A stretch of 64,000 nucleotides of DNA, from assembly GCA_007692455.1 (NCBI GenBank), contig RECC01000036.1, positions 62,001 through 126,000 of the forward strand, written 5' to 3'. Shown here one piece after another: positions 46,271-54,984 of this stretch (its first letter is position 1; each line of letters opens with the position of its first letter). The translations under genes and the position numbers were made by a program. Source of the stretch: Alkalibacterium sp. (GTDB taxonomy: Bacteria > Bacillota > Bacilli > Lactobacillales > Carnobacteriaceae_A). A model generated the notes under the pieces. That model did no database searches and was not told the origin of the DNA. It saw only the letters and a program-made list of their open reading frames with translations.

Positions 46271-46825
46271 ATGAAAACAGAAAAAGAAAAAATGCTGACT
46301 GGGGAAATGTACGACCCTTCGGATGCCGAACTGGTCAATGGGAGGCTAGCAGGTCATACCAAAGCACAGCAGTTTAACAGAGCAGATACAGATGAAGAAA
46401 GAGCTGACATAATTAAAGAGATGTTCGGGTCAACAGGTGAGGCAATCCACGTTGAACCGACTGTGCGAGTGGATTATGGCTATAATGTTCATGTGGAAAA
46501 TAATTTCTATGCTAACTTCAACTGCGTCTTCCTCGATGTTTGTCCAATCAGAATAGGGAAAAATGCAATGTTTGGTCCGGGGGTCAGCTTAGTCACACCT
46601 GAGCACCCCTTGCATCCTGACGAGAGGAATTCGGGACTGGAATTCGGTCGCCCAATATCTATTGGAGATAATTGCTGGATTGGAGCTAATGCTACTATTA
46701 TAGGGGGCGTGACCTTAGGAAAAAATGTTGTAGTTGCAGCTGGATCAGTTGTCACCCGCTCTTTTTCCGACAATGTGGTTTTAGCCGGCGCACCCGCCAG
46801 AGTTATTAAAACGATTGAAATATAA
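46271..46825 (+). CDS. maa: Sugar O-acetyltransferase (maltose/galactoside acetyltransferase family)
   Basis: 184 residues. N-terminal Mac domain (EKMLTGEMYDPSDAELVNGR) and left-handed beta-helix hexapeptide repeats (VEPTVRVDYGYNVHVENNFYAN; IRIGKNAMFGPGV; ISIGDNCWIGANATIIGGVTLG). The catalytic His is in TPEHPLHP. It acetylates sugar hydroxyls from acetyl-CoA, possibly as detoxification. Single gene, GAGGAGACAGAGG upstream. Confidence 0.9.
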   Translation: MKTEKEKMLTGEMYDPSDAELVNGRLAGHTKAQQFNRADTDEERADIIKEMFGSTGEAIHVEPTVRVDYGYNVHVENNFYANFNCVFLDVCPIRIGKNAMFGPGVSLVTPEHPLHPDERNSGLEFGRPISIGDNCWIGANATIIGGVTLGKNVVVAAGSVVTRSFSDNVVLAGAPARVIKTIEI

Positions 46826-46904
46826 ACGGTTACATTATAGCTGTGGGTAGTAGCATATCTTTAGACTTTTATCAGTGTATTAGCTATGATGTGTATATAG
46901 CACT

Positions 46905-46940
46905 CTTTATTATTGAGATGAAAAAGTATTAATAATAAAG
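46905..46940. repeat. AT-rich inverted repeat upstream of the baeRF gene
   Basis: CTTTATTATT (46905-46914) and AATAATAAAG (46931-46940) are exact reverse complements 16 bases apart, between a possible promoter (TTAGAC 46861-46866, 18 bases, TATGAT 46885-46890) and the start at 46967. Could be a 5'-UTR hairpin or an operator. Confidence 0.35.
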
Positions 46941-46966
46941 AAAATAATGAATGGAAGGTGAAGCAC

Positions 46967-48100
46967 ATGATAGAACTGTTTACGTTTCCAACAGAAGAGG
47001 TTTTAAAGGAATACGAGGTTGTTGTTTCTCTCTCGTTAAACTCTGAATCAAATTCATTTGATGTTGAATCAAATAAAATTCAATTCCAAAATTTACTAAA
47101 AGAAGCAAAAGTAAAATTGTGCGATGAATTTGACGAAAAATTCTGTGATTCATTACTAAATAAAGTAAAAGACTTAAGAGATAATACAGATTTCTGGAGA
47201 AAGGCAAGTCAAAGTGTCGTAATTTATATTACTCCAGATGATGTATTCTACTACAGGTTGAGTGTGCCGGTTGCTACCGGAACAGTTGTGGCAGAGAAAG
47301 CCTACGTACTGCCGTTGATTTCCAACTTCCAGTATATCAGCTATTATCACTTGTTAGCCTTGAACCACGATAAGTTCTCACTGTTCAACGGTCGAGGAGC
47401 AACTATTCAGGAAGTTGAATTACCAGAAGATGCGCCGGACACATTGACTAAAGCGCTAGGAGATGAACTGACTGGTGGAGAACTGAATGTCGGCTCTTAT
47501 AATGGAGGAGAAGGTAACAGCGGAGGCGTATTCCATGGGCATAATGAGAAGAGTCATGAGGTTGAAGTTGACCAGGTCAACTACTTCCGAGTAGTCGATA
47601 ATTATATCTTTGAAAATTTCTCTAAGCCTACCGAGCTGCCGCTAGTATTATTTACACTCCCAGAAAATGCAGCTGATTTTGAAAAATTGAGCAAAAATTC
47701 ATACCTTGATGAAACTAGAGTGGAAGCTTCGCCTTCCCAGTTGTCATTTAATGACATCCAAGCCCATACAAGTAAAGTGGTAGATGAAATTATTAATCGC
47801 CGCTATAAAGAGCTTGTGGATAAATTCAATGAAACAAAACCAGAGTTTCGTTTGGAAGCTCAATACAATGATCTGGCTATGGCCAGTATTCAAGGGAAAA
47901 TTGATACCTTGCTGCTTGAAGATCATTTCCAGGTACACGGAACAATCGATGAAAATGGACAGCATGAAGAAGGAACTGAAACCAAGCATTATATCAACCA
48001 GCTTGTCCACAACGTCTTGAAGACCAACGGAAACGTCTTTGTACTGGAGAAAGCCAGCATGCCTTCCGATTCAGGTGTAGCGGCACTGTTAAGATTCTAA
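46967..48100 (+). CDS. Bacterial archaeo-eukaryotic release factor-like protein (baeRF, probably family 6)
   Basis: 377 residues from ATG 46967, six bases after GGAAGGTG; a GTG at 46958 is in frame. Three parts are visible: an N-terminal domain (to about 130) ending ITPDDVFYYRLSVP, a middle domain (about 130-275) with a Gly-rich loop (NGGEGNSGGVFHGHN, near residue 185), and a C-terminal domain with NRRYKELVDKF and an end EKASMPSDSGVAALLRF. This resembles the eRF1/Pelota fold of the baeRF families, proposed to act on ribosomes, but there is no GGQ tripeptide. The family call is from recall. Monocistronic, with terminator. Confidence 0.55.
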   Translation: MIELFTFPTEEVLKEYEVVVSLSLNSESNSFDVESNKIQFQNLLKEAKVKLCDEFDEKFCDSLLNKVKDLRDNTDFWRKASQSVVIYITPDDVFYYRLSVPVATGTVVAEKAYVLPLISNFQYISYYHLLALNHDKFSLFNGRGATIQEVELPEDAPDTLTKALGDELTGGELNVGSYNGGEGNSGGVFHGHNEKSHEVEVDQVNYFRVVDNYIFENFSKPTELPLVLFTLPENAADFEKLSKNSYLDETRVEASPSQLSFNDIQAHTSKVVDEIINRRYKELVDKFNETKPEFRLEAQYNDLAMASIQGKIDTLLLEDHFQVHGTIDENGQHEEGTETKHYINQLVHNVLKTNGNVFVLEKASMPSDSGVAALLRF

Positions 48101-48112
48101 TCGTAATTAAGA

Positions 48113-48142
48113 AACCGGCTGCTTTGAGCAGTCGGTTTTTTT
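48113..48142 (+). terminator. Terminator of the baeRF gene
   Basis: AACCGGCTGCT (48113-48123), loop TTG, AGCAGTCGGTT (48127-48137), then seven T. Confidence 0.93.
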
Positions 48143-48265
48143 AGTGTAGACACTTTGAACTCTTACCTTCTTCGAAATTCTCTAAATAATTGCAACTCTG
48201 ACAAGACTGCCAGATACGGTCAATCGTAATTCAACTCACAACTGCCATTTTTAAATTAGACTGTA

Positions 48266-48294
48266 TTGACATTAGTGATTTAAAAAGTTATACT
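48266..48294 (+). promoter_or_regulatory. rpsD promoter
   Basis: TTGACA (48266-48271), 17 bases, TATACT (48289-48294): near-perfect. RNA should start near 48301. Confidence 0.9.
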
Positions 48295-48300
48295 ATAAGT

Positions 48301-48505
48301 TGTGTAAAATACCGCAGCGGAAAGTGGTAACCGCGTCAACAGTTTCTTGCCATTTTATAAATGAGCGCAATTGTGTAACCAGCGGCTGCAAGTGGTGAAG
48401 ATTGAAAAGGAACTGCACGTATTACTGAGCTTTCACACGTTATTTTACTCCATAATTGGCTGAAATGAATCAGCTGAACACTACTATAAATGGAGGAATT
48501 TTATT
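48301..48505 (+). promoter_or_regulatory. Long rpsD leader, probable S4 autoregulatory RNA
   Basis: About 205 bases of untranslated leader. In Bacillus S4 represses its own mRNA by binding a leader structure. Here GC-rich islands (ACCGCAGCGG, GTAACCGCG, ACCAGCGGCTGC) stand out from the AT-rich background and could form stems, for example CCGC with GCGG. The 405-base gap 48101-48505 otherwise holds only the preceding terminator and this promoter. I could not match a full fold by eye. Confidence 0.6.
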
Positions 48506-49111
48506 ATGGCACGTTATACTGGACCATCATGGAAAAAATCAAGACGACTAGGGATTTCACTAACCGGAAGCGGAAAAGAGTTAGCTCGTCGTCCATACGC
48601 ACCAGGTCAACACGGACCGACTGGACGTATCAAGTTATCTGAATATGGACTACAATTAAAAGAGAAACAAAAACTACGTTTTATGTACGGTTTGAATGAA
48701 CGTCAATTCTTCAACCTATATAATAAAGCTGGTAAAATTCGTGAAGGTAAGCACGGTGTTAACTTCATGGTATTACTTGAACAGCGTTTGGATAACGTTG
48801 TTTACCGACTAGGACTTGCGACTACTCGTCGTCAGGCTCGTCAATTGGTAAACCACGGCCACATCACTGTAAATGGCAAGCGCGTTGACATTCCATCTTT
48901 CCACGTTTCAGTTGGAGATGTAGTTGGCGTTCGTGAAAAATCAAGAGATATGAAAATTATCAAAGAATCAGTAGAATCATTATTTGGTCGTCCTGATTTC
49001 ATTACATTCGATGATGAAAAACTTGAAGGATCATTGACACGTTTACCATTACGTGAAGAAATGCCTGCTGAAATTGATGAAGCATTCGTTGTTGAATACT
49101 ACAACAGATAA
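48506..49111 (+). CDS. rpsD: 30S ribosomal protein S4
   Basis: 201 residues. [26 protein letters not shown] opening and S4 domain [37 protein letters not shown]. No zinc-binding cysteines, the C-minus form. A primary 16S rRNA binder. Codons are strongly biased, as for highly expressed genes. GGAGG precedes ATG 48506. Confidence 0.98.
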   Translation: MARYTGPSWKKSRRLGISLTGSGKELARRPYAPGQHGPTGRIKLSEYGLQLKEKQKLRFMYGLNERQFFNLYNKAGKIREGKHGVNFMVLLEQRLDNVVYRLGLATTRRQARQLVNHGHITVNGKRVDIPSFHVSVGDVVGVREKSRDMKIIKESVESLFGRPDFITFDDEKLEGSLTRLPLREEMPAEIDEAFVVEYYNR

Positions 49112-49132
49112 TCGTTAAAAGCACATTAAATA

Positions 49133-49177
49133 CAAGAAAAGAGCTGTTATCTCCTTGAGATAGCAGCTCTTTTCTTG
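49133..49177. terminator. rpsD terminator, bidirectional
   Basis: CAAGAAAAGAGCTG (49133-49146) pairs with CAGCTCTTTTCTTG (49164-49177), inner ATCTC/GAGAT. A second weak hairpin (AAAGGT/ACCTTT near 49225-49245) lies closer to the convergent gene. Confidence 0.92.
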
Positions 49178-49289
49178 TTTGAGCAGAAATACATAGAGCG
49201 AATACTACCATTAATATACTAAGATTTAAAGGTTAGTTACCTTTAATCAATGCTAGCTGCTTATACTTTAATACCGGTAAGAACGTTCC

Positions 49290-49766
49290 TTACTGATAAC
49301 TGCTTGTATCTGATGAATTTAGTAGAATAGAACAAAACTCTTCCAGTACGAGTCGGTCACTCTCGCTGAAACGGTCTCTAACAGGCGCGTCAATGTCAAG
49401 AACACCTATTTTAACATCACCTTTAATTAAAGGAACGACTATTTCAGAGCGACTTGCAGCATCACACGCAATATGACCAGGGAATTCATGTACATCTGAG
49501 ACGATGAGGGAATCACCAGATTTAAAGGAAGTTCCGCAGACGCCTTTTCCATTCTCTATTCGAATACAGGCGACTTTTCCCTGAAAAGGGCCTAAAACCA
49601 AATTGTTGTGGTCATTATCAAACAGATAGAAACCTACCCAATTAATATCGTCAAGCTGTTCAAAAAGCAAGGCGGAAGCATTGCTTAAATTAGCAATAAA
49701 ATTTGACTCGTCTGTAATTATGGCTTTCAGTTGTTTGTTTAGCAGGGTTAATTTATCAGATTGCAT
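49290..49766 (-). CDS. msrC: Free methionine-(R)-sulfoxide reductase (GAF domain, YtsP/MsrC)
   Basis: 158 residues from ATG 49764-49766, seven bases after AAGGA; the longer ATG frame has no site. The three redox cysteines have the exact spacing of the E. coli enzyme (10 and 24 residues): VACIRI, GVCGTS and IACDAA. Also INWVGFYL and VLDIDAP, family blocks. Reduces free methionine R-sulfoxide in the cytosol with thioredoxin. Confidence 0.93.
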   Translation of the reverse strand: MQSDKLTLLNKQLKAIITDESNFIANLSNASALLFEQLDDINWVGFYLFDNDHNNLVLGPFQGKVACIRIENGKGVCGTSFKSGDSLIVSDVHEFPGHIACDAASRSEIVVPLIKGDVKIGVLDIDAPVRDRFSESDRLVLEEFCSILLNSSDTSSYQ

Positions 49767-49895
49767 GAAATATTCCTTTCTGTACATAATTATTTTTATA
49801 ATTTGCTTGCTAGTATAACATAATCGAATTAAGTTTGATATACTGTATAAGAGAGTTCAGCTTAAAATTGTTTTAAACCAGTTGGAGGGAAAAGT

Positions 49896-51614
49896 ATGAC
49901 TAATGAAGTTGTCATAACGTTAGCGATAATATTACTCGCGGTTAGTATTTATCTTGGTACATATTATATAAAGAAGAAGCACTACAATGAAATTGATGAG
50001 ATAGATAAAGAAAAGAAAAAAATCCAGACGACACTTCCCGTGACTAAAGCAGAAAAGCTGGGGAAAATGTCCATTACCGGCCAGTCTAAGATTCTGGCTG
50101 ATCAGACTGTAAATAAAATTAATGATATTGAAGCTGCCGCCTTACCTGAAATTGAATCTTTCCTGTTTGAGGCAGAAGAAGCGACAGACCGTTACCGCTT
50201 TGGGCAGGCCACAGACAAACAGGATAAAGCAAAAGAAGCTTTAAAACTAATTAATGAAACTCTGGAGCAGACGATACTGACGATTGACGAGCTTCTTCAA
50301 AGAGAAGAAGCCAACCTGAAAAAAATCGATTCTATCAAGAAACGCTATCACAAGTTGAGAAAGGAACTGCTTGCGAGCAGCTTCTCGTTTGGGGAATCGA
50401 TTGACAGTCTTGAGGATAAACTTGGGGAGATCGAAAGTGATTTTACTTCGTTTTCAGATTTAACGGCATCCGGAGACCATGAAGAAGCGAAGAAAGTAGT
50501 CAATAGACTCGAAAAAGAAATGGATGAGATGGAAAAACTGATGTCAAAAATTCCTGAATATCATTCCATAATCAAAAAGGATTATCTGACTCAGCTGGAA
50601 GAAATAAATGAAGGCTATGAGACACTAAGAAATCAGGACTATATCTTCCCTGAAAGCTTTGATTTTAACGAAGAAGTCAATTTGCTGACTAATCAGATTG
50701 GAGAGTTAAAAGAGTCTCTAAAACAATTAAATCTTGAGTCTGCTGATGACATGACTGCTCTTATAGAAAAACAGATTGATAAACTGTACGATAGTATGGA
50801 GACTGAGATTGAAGCAAAAGCCGAGACAACCAAATTATTGCAGCAGCTCCGCAAAATCGTTCTCTATCTTCAGAATCAGGATAAAGAACTGGGATTTGAA
50901 ATTGACCGTATCAGTCAGAGCTATAAACTTTATCAGAATGAAGAACAAAATTACAAAAAGATTCAATCTTCAATAGCACAAGTAAAAAGCATAGTTCAGG
51001 CTGTTGAAAAAAATCTATCCGATAATCAGCTCGCCTATTCTGATGCTAGTCAGTCACTTGATACAGCCTTTAAGCAGGCTGAGGAACTGTCAGCTAGTCT
51101 ACAGTCTCTGTCAGAAAAACTGCAGTCTTACCGTAGTCAGGAAAAAGAGATTAAAAATGACATTGACGAAATGGAACTTGCTCTGAGAGAGATGAAACGC
51201 TACGTTGAAGGTAAGCATCTTCCGGGCCTCCCTAAAGACTATTTACAATTTTTCTTCTATACTACGGATCATCTGGAAATATTAGCGAAAGAACTGTCTC
51301 GCCCTAAACTGGATTTTGAGGAAGTACTGAGTCTTCACCAGATGTGCGAAGAAGATATCGAGAAGCTGGCTGACCGGACTGATGAACTGGTCGATCACGC
51401 GCTTCTGACGGAACTAACAAGTCAGAGACTTTATCGACATCGAGAAGAACACCCTGAAGTGGTGGAAACCATTAGATACAGTGAAAATCTGTTTCTTGAA
51501 GACTTTGATTACGATACCTCTCTTAAAATGGTCAGAGAAAAATTGGAATCAATTGAGCCGGGTTCCTATCAGGAAGTATTGAGCCAGTATCAGAAAGATA
51601 AAACTTACAATTAA
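49896..51614 (+). CDS. ezrA: Septation ring formation regulator EzrA
   Basis: 572 residues. N-terminal membrane helix (about 5-24), then cytosolic antiparallel coiled-coil (spectrin-like) repeats over the whole length. Family blocks DRYRFGQATDKQDKAKEALKLI and the C-terminal EEHPEVVETIRYSENLFLEDFDYDTSLKMVREKLESIEPGS. It binds FtsZ and shapes the Z-ring. Promoter not clearly resolved in 49788-49895; GGAGGGA precedes the ATG. Confidence 0.95.
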   Translation: MTNEVVITLAIILLAVSIYLGTYYIKKKHYNEIDEIDKEKKKIQTTLPVTKAEKLGKMSITGQSKILADQTVNKINDIEAAALPEIESFLFEAEEATDRYRFGQATDKQDKAKEALKLINETLEQTILTIDELLQREEANLKKIDSIKKRYHKLRKELLASSFSFGESIDSLEDKLGEIESDFTSFSDLTASGDHEEAKKVVNRLEKEMDEMEKLMSKIPEYHSIIKKDYLTQLEEINEGYETLRNQDYIFPESFDFNEEVNLLTNQIGELKESLKQLNLESADDMTALIEKQIDKLYDSMETEIEAKAETTKLLQQLRKIVLYLQNQDKELGFEIDRISQSYKLYQNEEQNYKKIQSSIAQVKSIVQAVEKNLSDNQLAYSDASQSLDTAFKQAEELSASLQSLSEKLQSYRSQEKEIKNDIDEMELALREMKRYVEGKHLPGLPKDYLQFFFYTTDHLEILAKELSRPKLDFEEVLSLHQMCEEDIEKLADRTDELVDHALLTELTSQRLYRHREEHPEVVETIRYSENLFLEDFDYDTSLKMVREKLESIEPGSYQEVLSQYQKDKTYN

Positions 51615-51622
51615 TAAAGGGG

Positions 51623-51650
51623 AAAAGTCAGTCTAAGAACTGGCTTTTTT
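51623..51650 (+). terminator. ezrA terminator
   Basis: AAAAGTCAGT (51623-51632) pairs with ACTGGCTTTT (51639-51648), one G-U pair, then T. Confidence 0.85.
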
Positions 51651-51679
51651 CGTGGATTGCAGAGAATCTGCAACTTAAG

Positions 51680-51707
51680 TTGAATCTTTGACCTATTTTG
51701 ATATAAT
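51680..51707 (+). promoter_or_regulatory. Promoter of the cysteine desulfurase-thiI operon
   Basis: TTGAAT (51680-51685), 16 bases, TATAAT (51702-51707) with a TG extension of the -10 (TGATATAAT). Confidence 0.82.
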
Positions 51708-51747
51708 AAATAAAGTTTGAAATCAACAGATCAAGAAAGGGAACCGT

Positions 51748-52884
51748 ATGATATATTTTGATAATTCTGCGACTACAGAAATGAACAGGCAAGTACTCGA
51801 TTCATTACTAGCCGCAAGTAAGTCCTATTATGGAAATCCATCAAGTCTTCACACACTAGGGGAAGAGACAAGTCATCTGTTAAGACAAGCGAGAAAACAG
51901 ATAGCCTCACTGCTAAAAGTGAATGAAGATGAAATATTTTTCACCAGCGGTGGAACTGAAGGAGATAATTGGGCGATAAAAGGAACGGCTATTGAAAAAA
52001 TGAGCTATGGCAGGCATATAATAACGTCTTCCATTGAGCATCCTGCAGTTATAAATTCAGTGAAGCAGCTGGAGAACCTCGGCTGGGAAGTAACGTATCT
52101 ACCGGTAGACGAGAACGGTCAGATTAATATTCAAGACCTGAAAAGGGCTATTAGAAAAGATACCGTTCTCGTTTCCGTTATGGCCGTCAATAATGAAACT
52201 GGAAGTATACTTCCTATCGAAAAGATTTCAACTATACTGAAAGATTATCCATCCATTCATTTCCATGTCGATGCTGTGCAGGCGATAGGCAAAATTGATC
52301 TTGATCTGGCTAGCTCCAGAGTTGATGTCGCAGTATTTTCCGGGCATAAGTTTCATGCACCTAAGGGAACAGGCTTTATTTACCTGAAGAAAGGGAGAAA
52401 GTTAGCTCCCTTACTCAGTGGAGGTGGACAGGAGAGCGGTAAAAGAAGCGGAACCGAAAATGTTCCTGGAAATATCGCACTGGCTAAAGCCTTGAGACTG
52501 ATCCTGGAAGACAGCCATGAAAAGCGTAAGGGGATGCTTGCGTGCAAAACCGAAATTTCAGCTTTTCTTAAGTCTAAAGAAAGAGTACAGGTTTTTACTC
52601 CAGATAAAAGCGCGCCCCATATAATTTGTTTTGGTGTCTCCGGCATAAAGGGTGAGATTGTGGTCCATGCCTTAGAGCAGAAAGGAATTATCATGTCGAC
52701 GACGAGTGCCTGTTCAAGCAAAAGAAAATTAAAGCAGCCATCAGTGCGTGATATGGGCTATTCTAAAGACGTAGCAGAAACGGCTGTAAGAATCAGTTTC
52801 AGTCATATGAACACTTTAAATGAAGTGGAAGAGTTTAAGACAGCATTTGATGAGATTTACAATCAGTTGAAGGCAATAGATTAA
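51748..52884 (+). CDS. Cysteine desulfurase (NifS/NifZ type), partner of ThiI
   Basis: 378 residues. PLP enzyme taking sulfur from cysteine: PLP lysine in [14 protein letters not shown] (about residue 201), [19 protein letters not shown] and active-site Cys in [12 protein letters not shown] (near residue 325). It lies 10 bases before thiI, as Bacillus nifZ does, so it should deliver sulfur for 4-thiouridine in tRNA. Confidence 0.93.
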   Translation: MIYFDNSATTEMNRQVLDSLLAASKSYYGNPSSLHTLGEETSHLLRQARKQIASLLKVNEDEIFFTSGGTEGDNWAIKGTAIEKMSYGRHIITSSIEHPAVINSVKQLENLGWEVTYLPVDENGQINIQDLKRAIRKDTVLVSVMAVNNETGSILPIEKISTILKDYPSIHFHVDAVQAIGKIDLDLASSRVDVAVFSGHKFHAPKGTGFIYLKKGRKLAPLLSGGGQESGKRSGTENVPGNIALAKALRLILEDSHEKRKGMLACKTEISAFLKSKERVQVFTPDKSAPHIICFGVSGIKGEIVVHALEQKGIIMSTTSACSSKRKLKQPSVRDMGYSKDVAETAVRISFSHMNTLNEVEEFKTAFDEIYNQLKAID

Positions 52885-52894
52885 GGAGATAGGC

Positions 52895-54112
52895 ATGCAA
52901 ATCACAGAAATTCTAGTACGCTACGGCGAACTATCTACCAAGGGAAAAAACAGAAAATATTTTATAAAAAAACTTCAGAGGAATACACGCAGTAAACTAA
53001 AACAGTATCAGAATCTGAAGATTGTTGCCAACAGAGATCGACTGCATATCACGTTAAATGGGGAAAAGGCAGATGCTGTCATGGAAGATTTGGAAGATAT
53101 CTTTGGCATCCAGAATTTTTCTCCTGTAGTCAAGGTAGGTAAATCAGTTGAAGAAGCCAAGAAAGCGGTCGTGCACCTAGTAGGTAAGCATTTTAAAGAA
53201 AATATGACATTTAAAATAACGACGCGACGGGCTGATCATAATTTTGAGTATGATACGAATGAACTTAATCAGATTTTAGGCTCAGAAGTAGAAGAGTCCT
53301 TTCAGCCGGTATCAGTTCAAATGAAAAAACCAGACCTTGATGTTCGAGTGGAAGTCCGACTGGATGGCATTTTTATATCAGTGGATACCTTGCCTGGTGC
53401 AGGGGGCTTACCCATAGGTACAGCCGGTAAAGGCATGCTTATGCTTTCCGGGGGTATTGATTCTCCAGTTGCCGGCTATCTTGCGATGAGGCGCGGAGTA
53501 GAGATTGAAGCTGTTCACTTTCACAGTCCGCCTTACACCAGCCCGAAGGCTCTTCAAAAAGCAAAAGATCTAACAGCTAAACTCGCGCGCTATACCAATG
53601 AAATCAAGTTTATTGAAGTACCATTTACAGAAATTCAGGAGGCCATCAAGAAACATGTTCCGGAAAGCTATTCCATGACGATTACCCGACGAATGATGTT
53701 AAGACTGACTGACCGGATCAGGGCTGACAGAAATGGACTTGCAATAATGAACGGCGAATCTCTAGGACAAGTTGCTTCTCAGACGCTCGACAGTATGATG
53801 GCAATCAATCAGGTGACTTCTGTTCCAGTCCTCCGACCACTTATCTCCATGGATAAAAATGATATTATATCAATCGCCGAGAAGATTGATACTTTCGAAC
53901 TGGCTATTCAACCCTATGAAGATTGCTGTACAGTATTTGCTCCTTCAAAACCTAAAACAAAGCCTAAGCTTAAAAAAGTATTAGAAATAGAAGAAGAACT
54001 TGATATTAAAACCTTAATAGACAATGCCCTGGCTGGTATAAAAATCAGTTCGATTTCTCACGAAGATTCTTCAGAAGAGCTTAGTAATTCGGAATTCCAG
54101 TCGCTGTTTTAA
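52895..54112 (+). CDS. thiI: tRNA 4-thiouridine synthetase ThiI
   Basis: 405 residues. NFLD/THUMP RNA-binding part (residues about 60-165) and PP-loop ATPase domain ([12 protein letters not shown], near 187). There is no rhodanese domain, as usual in Firmicutes. C-terminal [16 protein letters not shown] contains the two neighbouring cysteines of the family. Makes s4U8 in tRNA and may aid thiamine synthesis. Confidence 0.96.
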   Translation: MQITEILVRYGELSTKGKNRKYFIKKLQRNTRSKLKQYQNLKIVANRDRLHITLNGEKADAVMEDLEDIFGIQNFSPVVKVGKSVEEAKKAVVHLVGKHFKENMTFKITTRRADHNFEYDTNELNQILGSEVEESFQPVSVQMKKPDLDVRVEVRLDGIFISVDTLPGAGGLPIGTAGKGMLMLSGGIDSPVAGYLAMRRGVEIEAVHFHSPPYTSPKALQKAKDLTAKLARYTNEIKFIEVPFTEIQEAIKKHVPESYSMTITRRMMLRLTDRIRADRNGLAIMNGESLGQVASQTLDSMMAINQVTSVPVLRPLISMDKNDIISIAEKIDTFELAIQPYEDCCTVFAPSKPKTKPKLKKVLEIEEELDIKTLIDNALAGIKISSISHEDSSEELSNSEFQSLF

Positions 54113-54121
54113 AGTTAATAG

Positions 54122-54150
54122 TTGCAAAGTAGTACGCTGAAAAGTACACT
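54122..54150 (+). promoter_or_regulatory. tpx promoter
   Basis: TTGCAA (54122-54127), 17 bases, TACACT (54145-54150). No PerR-type dyad is visible. Confidence 0.8.
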
Positions 54151-54181
54151 AGAGATAACTTAGAAGAAAGAAGGGAATAGT

Positions 54182-54685
54182 ATGGACGTAACACTCAAAG
54201 GTGAAAAATTCCAGACAAATGGTCAACCCCCTCGAGTAGGAGAAGATGCTCCTTCTTTTAGTGTGCTGGACTTGAATGGTGAAACCGTTAAACTGTCTGA
54301 TTATAAAGGTGATGTCGTTATATTAAGCACATTTCCTGATATTGAGACAAGTACGTGTTCCAGACAGACGGATACATTTAACGAAAAAGCGAAGGAATTG
54401 AAGAACACTAAAATAATCTCTTTGTCTACCAATTCAGCAAATCAGCAGAAGCAGTGGGGTGAGTCAAAGGTTTTAGCCTCCGATCTTCTGCATGATGAAG
54501 ATCGCTCATTTTCTAAAGAATACGGTTTGTACATTGACGATTTAGATAAGACGGCCCGTGCTGTTTTTGTACTCAATCGTAACGGCCAGATCGTCTACAG
54601 AGAAATAGTTAAAGAAATGGCAGATAATCCTGATTTCGAGTCGGCGCTCTCAGCTGCAAGACATGAAGAGGCTGAACTTAATTAA
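54182..54685 (+). CDS. tpx: Thiol peroxidase Tpx, with only one cysteine
   Basis: 167 residues, atypical 2-Cys peroxiredoxin family by overall match: the N-terminus VTLKGEKFQTNGQPPRVGEDAPSF, the peroxidatic Cys59 in DIETSTCSRQTDTFN, and the end EDRSFSKEYGLYIDDLDKTARAVFVLNRNGQIVYRE. In the usual family the resolving Cys lies about 35 residues later in a RWCGA-like loop; here that loop reads QQKQWGESK and no other cysteine exists in the protein. It may work as a 1-Cys enzyme resolved by an external thiol. Confidence 0.87.
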   Translation: MDVTLKGEKFQTNGQPPRVGEDAPSFSVLDLNGETVKLSDYKGDVVILSTFPDIETSTCSRQTDTFNEKAKELKNTKIISLSTNSANQQKQWGESKVLASDLLHDEDRSFSKEYGLYIDDLDKTARAVFVLNRNGQIVYREIVKEMADNPDFESALSAARHEEAELN

Positions 54686-54710
54686 TTTATAAATTGAAAG
54701 TATAGTATAA

Positions 54711-54961
54711 AAGTTACGACCAAAAGGAGTACTTGGCATTAAATTATCCAAGAGAATGGGTGCAGATGGTGTGAATCCCTGATAATTAAGCCGAGGAAGT
54801 AGTTTGGGCAAAAACTGTCTTAGGGAATTACAGTACTTAAGATCGGCAAAACAGACCGTTATGACTGTTACTGAGAGACTGCACTTATTTTTATTCGTGC
54901 AGTAAAATAGGTGGTACCGCGAAGCATTCGTCCTAATATATAGGAGGAGTGCTTCTTTTTA
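54711..54961 (+). promoter_or_regulatory. T-box riboswitch (valine) of valS
   Basis: Stem I base CCAAA/TTTGG (54720-54724, 54803-54807) and TTGGC/GCCGA (54733-54737, 54790-54794) enclose a specifier loop GGAAGTAG with GTA (Val) at 54799-54801. The distal AGAGAATGGG...GAATCCC part is present. T-box AGGTGGTACCGCG is at 54909-54921. Terminator GAAGCATTCGTCCTA/TAGGAGGAGTGCTTC (54921-54955) ends in T-run. Uncharged tRNA(Val) should allow readthrough. Confidence 0.95.
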
Positions 54962-54984
54962 TACACTAAATTTAAAGAGGTGCA

